NCBI RefSeq assembly: GCF_020740795.1
Contig: NC_067295.1
Coordinates: forward strand, 3,720,501-3,784,500
From: Apus apus
Lineage: Eukaryota; Chordata; Aves; Apodiformes; Apodidae
Length of the DNA stretch: 64,000 nt
Direction of reading: 5' to 3'
The notes beneath the pieces were generated by a model that saw only the letters and a list, made by a program, of their open reading frames with translations, did no database searches and was not told where the DNA came from. The position numbers and the translations under genes were made by a program. Positions 22,853 through 35,800 of this stretch are shown here, one piece after another. Each line of letters opens with the position of its first letter. Positions within the stretch are counted from its first letter, which is position 1.

Positions 22853-23798
22853 GTGAGCGGCACCGGCAGCTGGGGGAGGTGGGGCTGGGAAGGGAGGGGG
22901 GGGGGGGGTGTGTGTATGGGGGGGTCCTCTCCGCTCGTCGTGGTTATTAGTAATTCGGTTAATTCAGGTTGTTAGAAAATGGCGTTTTTCTAGCGCCTTT
23001 GTGTGAGGGGGGAGCCGGGCTGCCGCGCCGTGTGATAGATGAAACGTTTGCTGTCCTGTATCTCCTCATCGGGGGTTTAAGGGGTGCCTTTCGCGTGGTT
23101 TCCCCCTCCTGATGGCTCGTGGGGTTAATCCGCCTCCTAAGAGGATTGCGCGGGGCCGGGGGGAGCGGACGGCTCGGCTGTTGTGCCCTGCCGGGGGCGG
23201 GACGGGGCGCGGGGCTTTGTCTGCTCCGCGCTGCTCCCCTGCTCCCGGCCTCCGGGGGGGGGGTCTGGGGGGGCCCGTGGCGCGGCTGGGCCCGGGGCGT
23301 TGTCCCCCGCCGGCCGGGGGCGCGGTCCCTGTGCGGACAGACCCGGTGGCTTTTTCTTGCAGAGAACAGGGGGTGTGTGTGTGTGGGGGGGGGGGGTGGG
23401 ATGGCGGTGGCAGCCCCTCCCCAGGGTTGAGGGTGTTGCATCGGAACAAAAGCTGCACGAAAGGGTTGGGGAGGGGGGGGGGAAGGGGAAAAGCTTCCCC
23501 CATATCCCCGGGTAGAGGCAGTGCCCTTGTTGGAAGCAGAGCTGCCCGTTCCGGGAGGCGACTACACTTCCCAGGCTGCCCGTGCGGGGCTGGCACGTGT
23601 CCGGCAGGGCCGCCGCCCCCTTTCCCCCCCGCCACCGCCAGCGGATTAACCCGGCGCTGGAACTGACGGGAGGCAATTGTATAAGAGCCTGGCTTTAATC
23701 CCACCCGTCTTGCTGCCGTTGGATGGGGCAGAGCGCCGGTCACGCTTGGCTAGCAGGCTGGGCGAGGTGGCTACCGCTCACCGCGCCTTGGCTCGTAG

Positions 23799-26848
<3,050 letters not shown>

Positions 26849-26902
26849 ACCGGACTGTTACCAACACCCACACCCTTGTGATGAGATGAAACCCATAAAT
26901 GC
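26849..26902 (+). promoter_or_regulatory. ACTB: Beta-actin mRNA zipcode (ZBP1/IGF2BP1 site)
   Basis: The 54 bases directly after the stop codon correspond to the chicken beta-actin zipcode. They start accggactgttaccaacacc and end acccataaatgc. CGGAC lies at 26,851-26,855 and ACA triplets at 26,864-26,866 and 26,870-26,872, the bipartite signal known to be read by KH domains 3 and 4 of ZBP1/IGF2BP1. The element directs the mRNA to the leading edge of fibroblasts and to neuronal processes and holds translation in check. Compared with chicken from memory, only a few positions in the middle differ. Confidence 0.93.
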
Positions 26903-27432
26903 GCATAAAACAAGACGAGATTGGCATGGCTTTATTTGTTTTTTTTTTGGCGCTTGACTCAGGATTTAAAAACTGGAATGGTGAAGGTGTCAGCAGCAGT
27001 CTTAACACGAAACATGTTGGAGCGAACGCCCCCAAAGTTCTACAATGCATCTGAGGACTTTGATTGTACATTTGTTTTCTTTTTTTAATAGTCATTCCAA
27101 ATATTGTTATAATGCATTGTTACAGGAAGTTACTCGCCTCTGTGAAGGCAGCAGCCCAGCTCGGAGGGAGCCAATGCCATTTACTGGTGTTAGGTTTATA
27201 ATTGCTTGTCTGTAAATTATGTAACCCAACAAGTGTCTTTTTGTATCTTTCCGCCTTAAAAAAACAAAACACACTTGATCCTTTTTCTCTTTGATTTGTC
27301 AAGCAAGCGGGCTGTGTTCCCCAGTGATAGATGTGAATGAAGGCTTTACAGTCCCCCACAGGGTCTAGGAGAAGCGGTGCCAGTATGTGGGGGAGGGAGG
27401 GGCTACCTGTACACTGACTTAAGACCAGTTCA

Positions 27433-27438
27433 AATAAA
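27433..27438 (+). terminator. ACTB: ACTB poly(A) signal AATAAA
   Basis: AATAAA in the context gttcaaataaaagtgcacacc, about 585 bases after the stop codon. It is followed by a GT-rich stretch (ctggtgttgattgttcc) at about 27,461-27,477, as expected for the cleavage-stimulating element. Confidence 0.93.
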
Positions 27439-27459
27439 AGTGCACACCATAGAGGCTTG

Positions 27460-30400
27460 ACTGGTGTTGATTGTTCCTTTTTTCCCATGCCCTTTTTGAC
27501 AGTTGGTAGGTGCTCTGATCTAGCCTTGCCAGGCTGCCCAGGTCAGCTATCTGGCTGGGGGTGGATGCTGGTGTAGTGGGCTGCCTGCTGTGTGAGCCAG
27601 ATGGCTTGTGGTGATAACAGGGGGAGATGAGCTGAGTCTGCCAAGCCTGCAGGTCTCTGGAGCTGTCCAGATACTGGTGGTGTATAGTAGGGAGCTGCTG
27701 GAGGAGGTGGGCTTGGTGGGGATGCAGCTGCACCTGAAAACTTGTCTTCTGTGTCTCCTTGGCAGTGCTGTGTGACTGGCTTGGGGCTGATGAAAGCAAG
27801 TGGGGTGGTGGGTGCTGCCATAAACATGCTACAGCAGCTGGTTTCTCCCTTAGCCAAGGCTCCTTTGGCTAGTCTGTACCCTTCTGTGGCCCGTGGGGCA
27901 CTTGTGCCCTCCTCTCTCTGCTAGGTGCTGGAGCTTGTCTGTCCTGCTCCTGGTTTGCCCCAGGAGGGGTGCCTGTGTTCAGGCTGGGAGACTCATCCTT
28001 GCTTGCAAAGTGCTTGCTGGGTGGAGCAGCTTTCAGGTGGAAGCCAGCGAAAGTCTTGCAAAGTGGAAAGAATTTACTTGAGAGAGCAGGGCCACTGGGC
28101 TGCTCAGCATGGCTGGGGTGGGGCTGGGAAAAGGGTGTGGGGAGGGAGGAAACTTGCATGGTGGTGACACCTGCAGCTCCAGGACTTGCTGTGGGGCAGT
28201 GCAGATGCCTGTGTTGAGCCCAGCTTCCCACTGGGGAGGAGATTTGCACAGCTTGGCTCTGCCTCCATCTCCTGGGCTTCTGAACCTTCTCTGAAGTTTC
28301 AGCCTTGTTTAATGGACCAAATTCTCCTGTTCCATGAAAAGGAGGAGCCACAGCAGGGACCCTCACAAAGCTGTACTGAGAACTGAGACTGCGAGCCCTG
28401 GGAGCTGGAGCCACTGCTTGTGGAAGGAAGGAGATGAAGATGACCAAGACTGCCAGGTCAGAAACCAGGTAAAGCAAAGCCAGGTTACACTGCATTGCCA
28501 GCTCAGGCAGACCAGACCTTGGAGCCTTGCTTACAGGTGTGCTGCCTTCCCAAGGCTCTGCCAACCTTGCCTGTCTTTGAAGAGCTAATGTCTGTGATGT
28601 GTCATGCTCACAGCAGATGAAAGGCAGGAGCAGGCTCTACATCATGCTGGGGGTAGGGTGGACCTGGTGGTTTCTGCCCTTCATCTCCCCAGCCTCCCTC
28701 CCGGGTGCAGTAGGAGCCTGGCAGAGTTGTAGGTGTAGACACTGGGCTGGGCAGACCAGTTACTGGAAGCACCAGTTCACAACAGGGGAGGTGAAACAGG
28801 TTGGAGCAAGGTCCAAACTGGGCTTGTAACCCAAGGTCTTGGGGAAATGGGGTGAGGAGGAGACAATGGTGGTTCCTGGGGAAGGAACTGGTGGGAGTGG
28901 GGCAGGAAACTGGCCAGGAGGCAAGAAAAGATTATGGCAATAGAGAAATGGGGCATCTTTCTTCAGCCTTCCATGAAATGGTTGCTGATACCTGTGTAAA
29001 AAGGTGTTGGGACACAACAGAAGAGGTGATGGTAGCAGTGAGGGAGAAACCACAGAGCAGTGAAGTGCTGGGGGCCAAGAACTCAGGTGGGCAGAAGGAG
29101 AGGGTGGGTGATGGGCTGGTGTGGTTGGCAGGGGAGCAGGGTTCATCATCGTGCTCCAGGGCGCAGCAGGCGAGGCTTTCTGTTAGTTAACACTTCGCTG
29201 GGTGTTTTCTCTTTCTGTTTCACTTGCTGTTCCGGGCAACCAGCACCCCAATAAAATGAGGCTGAGCATTTCACAACCCTTCCCAATGCCTCTCCAGTGT
29301 GAGGCCGTGGCATGCACAGCTCCTCTGCAGGCTGCTCCAGCAAGGCTCAGTTTATTCCTCCTTTGGGCCATTACATGCTGGAGAAAAGAATGTGGTGCTG
29401 GGCAGGGAAGCCTGCGAGCATTACTCACTGCTCCCTTTCAAGCCCAGGGTGATTTCCTCTCAGGAACGAGGCACTGGAAGAGGGGGGATTTTTTTTTTTA
29501 ACCTCAGTTTCTCCATCATTGTGTTTCGGAGAGCTCAATTCATCCCTCGCTGTTCCACGGAGGTGGGGAAACACTGAGGGGTCAGTCACAGGAAGGGCTG
29601 CAGAGGAGTTGGTTTAGTCATTTCCTGGCTCTTGAAGCCACCAAGCTTACCATGGGTAAGAATCAGAGGAGAAGATGTGTAGGGAATAAGCGGTTCCCTG
29701 GCTATCGCCTCCTCCTCCTCTCCAGCACACAAAGAGCCAGAGGTTGTGAGGGGACCAGGAGGTTTAAAAAGGCCACCTGCAGTCCCCCCCATCTGGCTCA
29801 GCAGTGATGACATTCCAGAACTCAGGCTGCAACGATGGTGGGAATTGGCTGTAGATCCTTGCAAACCACCCAGCCCTTTCTAGCCTCCCTTTAGCTGCCC
29901 AGGGCAAGCTGGCTCAGCTCAAGGGAGATGAGCAAACACCTTTTATGCCCTTTCTTCCCCCAGAGCTCCCAACTTTCGCTCCTGCTGGAGACAGTCACTG
30001 GCACTTCACCTGCAATTAGCTGGTGACCTGGAAAGTCACCTCGCTGAGCCGCTTATGGAATCAAGCCATCGCCAGGAATTAGTGATGTCCTTGGCAGAGG
30101 AGACAGTTGTGGCTCTCAGGATTTAGCCCTGAAGGGCCTCATTGTCTCTTAGCTGTGTCAGGGAGTGTTAACCAGGAACAGTCCCTGACCGGGGTGGTCC
30201 CAGTCTCTCATTAGCGAGCGTGTGTTGCTCCAGGAGAGGTGCTAGCTGGCTGCATGCAAAATCCCAGGAAACCCCAGAGCATTCAAGCAAAACTGGCCTC
30301 CTGGCACAAGTCCCTCCGAGGGTGCAAAGTGTCAGCTTCAGAAAAGGGGCTTTCCAAGGTACCACGTTATGGATGGTATTGGCTGTGCTTGGGGCAGGAG

Positions 30401-32205
30401 GAGTCCTGGTCTTTGAAGCTGGTCTTTGCAGAGGGATTGGGGACCTGGAGCCTGCCCTGACTTGTATTATACCCATCTGTAATCTGCTTTAGCAGGCCTT
30501 ACAGCATTAAACCGTGTCAAGCACTGAAAATCACTTACAGCAGTGGAGCTAGCAGTCCACCCAAGCATACCAAGTGCTCTGGTCACTCAGTCCAACTGGG
30601 CTTTAGTCATGCTGACAAAAAGATAAATGTCCAGACTGTATCAGTTTTAAGAAGAATCAGAGGAGATAAATGACCAGAGGGGAAAATATTAAATTCCCAA
30701 GTCATTCTGGCCTTGAACGGTTAAGAGATTTTGTCTTGTGCAGAGAAAAACATCTTGATACTAGCAATAATTTGTTTGTTTGCCCTCCTGGACTGGGACA
30801 GCATGGTATTTATTTGGGCTGAGAAAAATGTGTATTAGTCATAAGATGACCAAAGTCTACCCTGAGATGGCCCAGCCCTGAATTGAACCCATCTTCACAG
30901 AAGGCTCCCAAATGCTCACACTGAGAAGAGCATTCCTGAAGCAAGGTGCAGCAGGGAGGGTTTCTCCTCCCACCATCTGCCTACCTCCCAGCGACCATCA
31001 TGAGAATTGCCGGAGTTTGTAGCTGTGTAGCTGTTCCTTTCCTTCCTTGTTTCCCGCCCATCTGATGTCCTGCAGCAGCAGGAGGTTGTGTTCAACCTCC
31101 ATGTCTTATCTACACCACCACATTGCTCATTTATTTGGTGGATCATAAGACGAAGTGCAGCTCCTCTTACAAACCGCTGCAAGCATGGTTCCTCCTCAGA
31201 GGTTCTTCTACCTATCTCTGTTCCCAGCTCTTATTCAGAGCTGTCAGCTGCTGTCTGGTCCATGTATGCCCCAGGGCTGGAGGGAACCCATGGCTAGCCC
31301 TAACACAGGCTACTCCAGCCGATCAGGCTCTCTGGGCAGGGCTTTTACTCTGTTTGTGGGCCTTGATGATGATTTTATTCACCATTTGCATTGGAAATGC
31401 AGGTCTTCTCCACCCTGGTCTCTGCTTTCCCTGATGATTGCAAATATGGTAGGTTGGTGTTTTTCCCAGATGTCAAACAAGTTGGTCTTGACTGAAAGGC
31501 CTCTACATTTAATTTGTCATTACCTTCTATTTAAGTGAAACACATGACAAAGCAAGCATATAGTCTCTTAATGAAGCTTTGCCTCATTTAAGGGCTAAGA
31601 AGGGTTTTCCTCTTCAACTCTAGACTTGAGGCATTTGATATTTCTAAGTGAAAAACCCCAACTACCCCTAATCTAATTCATGGCCTTAAATGGCAACAAT
31701 CAAGTAGGAAGAAAGAAGCAACCTATTCATCTTCCTTTGTGGGTCATCTTTAAAACACATCTTCTGTGAACAAAATTCCCAAAGCATACACGTAACTGGA
31801 AATTCCAGCACTCTGGTCCTGTCTGTACTTGAGATTTGGGATGAGGAGCAGCAACAGGAACAGTGCTGAGGTAGCTCCTGCTCCTGGACGTTGCTGTGTG
31901 CAATGGCTGTGCCCACGGCAGCCCTGGGTGATTTCTGCATGAAGAGAAGGGTTGTACCTCACACCTGCAAAGCCAGAATAGTTAGCCTGATTAGAGCCCA
32001 GATGGATGATTGTCTGACACCAATGGGTTTATATACAGGGTTTTCCTGGGAGGAAGGGGGTGGTATCCACAGCCCCATTCAGTGCCCACGGGTGTTCTGC
32101 CCCTTATGTCCATGCCCTGGCTGCTTCCAACCCACAGCATCAACTGGGAGAGGACCGTTCCCCCAAATTCCCTGCTGCCCCCATGGAAAACCAGGCTGCC
32201 AACCC
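27460..32205. other. ACTB-FBXL18 intergenic region
   Basis: No supported exon, RNA gene or transposon is seen. At 29,960-30,130 a moderately AT-rich stretch with tgcaattagctgg and ccaggaattagtgatg resembles conserved non-coding DNA. A minus-strand open frame of 231 codons (27,869-28,564) has no recognisable domain and is probably chance. Confidence 0.55.
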
Positions 32206-32607
32206 AGGGAGCACCCCTGGGGGCCACAGCTCAGCCCGGCGGGGTGTCCTGCCGAGCTGGGGGGGGCCCCGCTGAGCCACCGCTGCACCCCGCGGCTCCT
32301 CGCCCGCTGGGTTTACACCTTTGGAGCCGACTCAGGGCTCCGTGGGGCGCGGGCCCGGTGTGAGTCAGCTACCGGGGTGGCGGAGGGCCCGTGGCGGGGA
32401 GCCGTGGAGGGCGGGGGAGGCCAGCTGGCTGCTCGCCGGGACGCTGCCGCCTCAGACGCCTCAGCACCCGTGGCCTCGGGGCAGAGGCAGGGGAGCCAGG
32501 CTCTCTGAACAAGCCAGACTTCGCCCCCGCAGCCTCCCGGGGCAGGGAGCTGCTGCCCACGAGGCGCGGGCGCCCTCAGAGGCCGCCGGACCGTGAGGCG
32601 ACGGCGC

Positions 32608-32670
32608 AAGATGGCCCCGCCGCTCCCCGCGATGGCGGCGCCGCGCTCAAGATGGCGCCGAATGGCGGCC
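32608..32670 (+). promoter_or_regulatory. FBXL18: Clustered YY1-like motifs
   Basis: Four motifs lie within 63 bases: aagatggccc (32,608), gcgatggcggcg (32,629), aagatggcgcc (32,649) and gaatggcggcc (32,660). All are on the plus strand and close to the YY1 consensus AAGATGGCGGC. YY1 binding is inferred from the motif. Confidence 0.55.
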
Positions 32671-32852
32671 GGGCCGCCCGCCCCGCCGGGCCGCGCTGCA
32701 GGTGGCGGCGGGGAGGGGCGAGGCGCGGAAGCCGAGTCATGGCCGCGCCGGAAGGGCCGCGCGGCGACCGGGCCGGCGGGGAGCTGGGCTGGGACGCGGC
32801 CGGTTTGAGCGGTGCGCGGGGAAGGCGGCGGTGGGACGGCGCGGCCGCTGCC

Positions 32853-32870
32853 ATGTTCCGCTGTGGCGAG
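32853..32870 (+). CDS. FBXL18: FBXL18 exon 1 coding part (start uncertain)
   Basis: Six codons (MFRCGE) end at a good donor, gag|gtgagg, in phase 0, and join in frame to exon 2. The alternative upstream start at 32,739 would add 38 residues, beginning MAAPEGPRGDRAGG. The short version was chosen because the upstream part is GC-rich and low in complexity and unlike the acidic N-terminus I recall for mammalian FBXL18. Confidence 0.55.
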
Positions 32871-35800
32871 GTGAGGCGGGGCGGGTGGGCTCCCCCCGCC
32901 GAGGGCCGTTAGCCGGGGCTGTCACGGGACGCGTCCTCCGTCTCCCCAGGCTGGGGGGAGCCGGGCCCTTCTCGGGGATGGGGGAGAGGCGAGAGGGGCT
33001 GGAGGCGGCCCCGGGGGCGGTGAGAGGGCTCCCGCAGCGGCGGGGCCGGGAGGGGCCGGCTCTTCCCGCGGGGCTCGGCCCAGGCGTGCGGAGACCCGGG
33101 GGAGCCGGTTCCTGCGGGAACCATCTCACGGGGCTGGGCGCGAAATCACTCTCCTCTGGGGCCCCTCTCCGGGGGGTTTGTCAGGGGTCTGTGAGGTGCG
33201 ACCAGCCCCCTCCCTTCCTGCAGGGGTTGCCGTGGCGTTAATGCCGGTGAGAGCTTCGTGCAATGCGGTGCTGAAGTCCCGGCCGCCCCTTGAAATCGCC
33301 GCCGTTGCGGTCGGGGCGGGCTGGGGCCGGGCCAGGTCCCTGCGGCGCTGCCCGGCCCCCCGCGGGGTGCGGGTGCGGGGCTGCCTCGTGTCGCCCCAGC
33401 GGCGCTGGAAGGGAGCGTGGGGCGGAGAACAAAGGGCTCCCGTGCCCCCTTTGGAGCCCCGGGGTCCGCGGCGTGGTCTCCTGCGGTCGAGGTCTAAGTA
33501 TGTTGCAGAAGAGCTAAGGTGGACTGCGGCTTTGTGTGTGTGTGGATATATATACGTATATATGATTACATAATTCTTTAAGTTATTGAAGTGGATGGCT
33601 CTTAACACGTAGGAAGAGCCTTCTGTGTTATATTTAGAAAGAATCAGGGGCAGTCACTTTCCAATTGCAAAGTAAGTGGCAATGATCCATGGAAGTGGTT
33701 TTATGGTGGTTTTTTTTCCCTCGTTCCAAAGCAGCCAACAGCGAAGGAGCGAGTGAAGGTGCTGTGGCTTTGTGTGATGTTTTGCACTGCGTCCATTGCG
33801 CCTTCTGTGGGAAAGCTTTTGCTTTCTTCATGCAGATGGAAGTGCTGAAAGCGTTTGTGTTTTGTCTCACTTTATAGGGCCTTATGAGGCTCAGGATATC
33901 TTCTCTCACAAGTTTTGCTGATGTGTCTGACATAGTAGCTTTTCTTTTTTTGTTTTTCTGTTTTTTGTTTGTTTGTCTGTCTGTCTTTCCCCCTCCAGGA
34001 GATTGTAAGTAGGGAGAGTGAGGAGGAAAGTAACGGCGTCAACCTGATGGAGTTCTCAGATGAGATCCTTTTGCACATCCTCAGCTACGTCCCTTGCACA
34101 GACCTAGTCCTGAACGTCAGGAGGACCTGCAGGAAACTTGCAACACTTTGCCTTGACAAGAGTCTAACCCATACAGTTTTACTTCAGAAGGACTATAAGG
34201 TGGGGAGAGTGGCTTGCTTCTTCTGTTAGCTATGAAGACAAATCTGGCTTCTGAAAAAATGCCAAGAAGTAGAGCTTTCCAGTGTGTCTGCAGAAATGAA
34301 CTGGTCTTCAACTCTGAAATGAAATAAACAATAAACTGTTTTATAAAAGCATTTGTTTTCCAGAATGCTTTGTTAGAACAGCTCTGTGCTCCCTTAGTCA
34401 TATAAAATACTGCCAGTGAAAACTGTCTTCTGACTTTCCATTTGTAGCTGTGGTTGTGTAAAATTACCATTTTCACAAAATACATTTTCTGTGTTGTTGT
34501 GCAGAAAAATCTTGTGCATGTTGTTGTCAGGCATGCAGCTAGCTAAGCCAGAAATAGTGTGTTAAACCAAAAATGAAGCTTGGGAATGAAGGGTGATACA
34601 TTTTATGAGGACTGTATCACCAAGTGCAGGCAAGGGGAAGGCTCTCTTCCTCATTTCCAGAAGAGGAACCTGGATGAAGGAAAGTGGAAACATTCTTCTT
34701 TTGATTTGTGTTTCCACAGATAGCTAGTTTTGCTGACACAGCTTTGCTGTTAGGAAATGGAAGTGGTCCTCCATTCCACTATCAGTTGCTGAACAGGTTT
34801 GGCCCCACAGTCGGTAATGCAGAACTGCACAGACTGAGAAGGTAAAGAAGTGTAGTCTTTAGAGTCCAAAGCATGGAAGACTAAGCCAGCTACCAGCAGT
34901 ACAATAATTCTTAGACTGTGCTAGCATCCTGAGACCTTTGGATCAGCCACGTAATCTAAGTGCTAACCAGTGTTGTCCCCATCATCAGATGGGAAACTGA
35001 ATCAGTACACACCATTGCCCTAAATCTCATTGAATGTGGTTTTGTTTGAGTACAGGTAAACAAAGACAAAGTGAAGCAACTGATGAGGGATATTGGAAAA
35101 GAGATTTACCAGCTGAACATGGCTGGGTGCTATTGGCTGCCCAGCTCCACTATCGATCACGTAACACGGTGCAAGAACCTGGTAAAGCTCAACTTGTCTG
35201 GGTGCCACGTCACCTCCCTCCGTCTCTCCAAGATGCTCTCCACTCTCCAGCACCTGCGCTCCCTGGCCATAGATGTCAACCCGGGTTTTGATGCCAGCCA
35301 GCTGAGCAGTGAGTGCAAGGCCACTCTGAGCCGTGTCTCGGAACTGAAGCAAACCCTTTACACGCCGTCCTACGGTGTCGTTCCCTGCTGCACTAGCCTA
35401 GAGAAACTGCTGCTTTATTTTGAGATCCTGGATCGCTCACGAGAAGGTTTTATGCTCTCTGGGCAGCTAATGGTAGGTGAGAGCAATGTGCCCCATTACC
35501 AGAACCTCCGCATCTTCTATGCCAGGCTGGCCCCTGGCTATGTGAACCAGGAGGTGGTGAGGCTGTACTTGGCAGTGCTGAGCGATCGGACCCCTGAGAA
35601 CCTTCACGCCTTCCTCATTTCTGCTCCTGGTAGCTTTGCAGAGACGGGAGCCACTAAGAATCTCCTGGACTCTATGGCTCGAAATGTACGTCTAGACGCT
35701 TTACAGTTGCCCAAGGCCTGGATTAATGGCTCTGGCCTCCTGCAACACTTGAAGTTCAACAACCCTTTCTACTTCAGCTTTAGCCGATGCACCTTATCTG

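Larger units (their letters stand above)
26849..27455 (+). other. ACTB: ACTB 3' UTR
   Basis: About 600 bases run from the stop codon to the inferred cleavage site. It begins with the zipcode and contains T-rich tracts (26,937-26,949; 27,076-27,087) and the 'tgtctgtaaattatgtaacc' block characteristic of beta-actin 3' UTRs. Only one canonical AATAAA is used as the end point; I see no convincing distal signal. Confidence 0.85.
32210..33480 (+). promoter_or_regulatory. FBXL18: FBXL18 CpG-island promoter
   Basis: A sharp rise in CpG content surrounds the first FBXL18 exon. There is no TATA box. A TGAGTCAGC site (AP-1/MAF type) lies at about 32,360. Repeated ATGGC-core motifs lie at 32,608-32,670, with one overlapping each candidate start codon (32,739 and 32,853). 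Such motifs at start sites are typical of YY1-driven TATA-less housekeeping promoters. The transcription start cannot be fixed. Confidence 0.8.

Noticed and set aside
22201-23743. Antisense open frames of 184-225 codons over the ACTB promoter and intron 1
   Set aside because: CpG-island DNA lacks stop codons by composition. The frames are Arg/Pro/Gly-rich and cross known promoter elements.
27869-28564. Minus-strand 231-codon frame between ACTB and FBXL18
   Set aside because: No known domain, no exon-like boundaries and ordinary base composition. Chance is the simplest reading.
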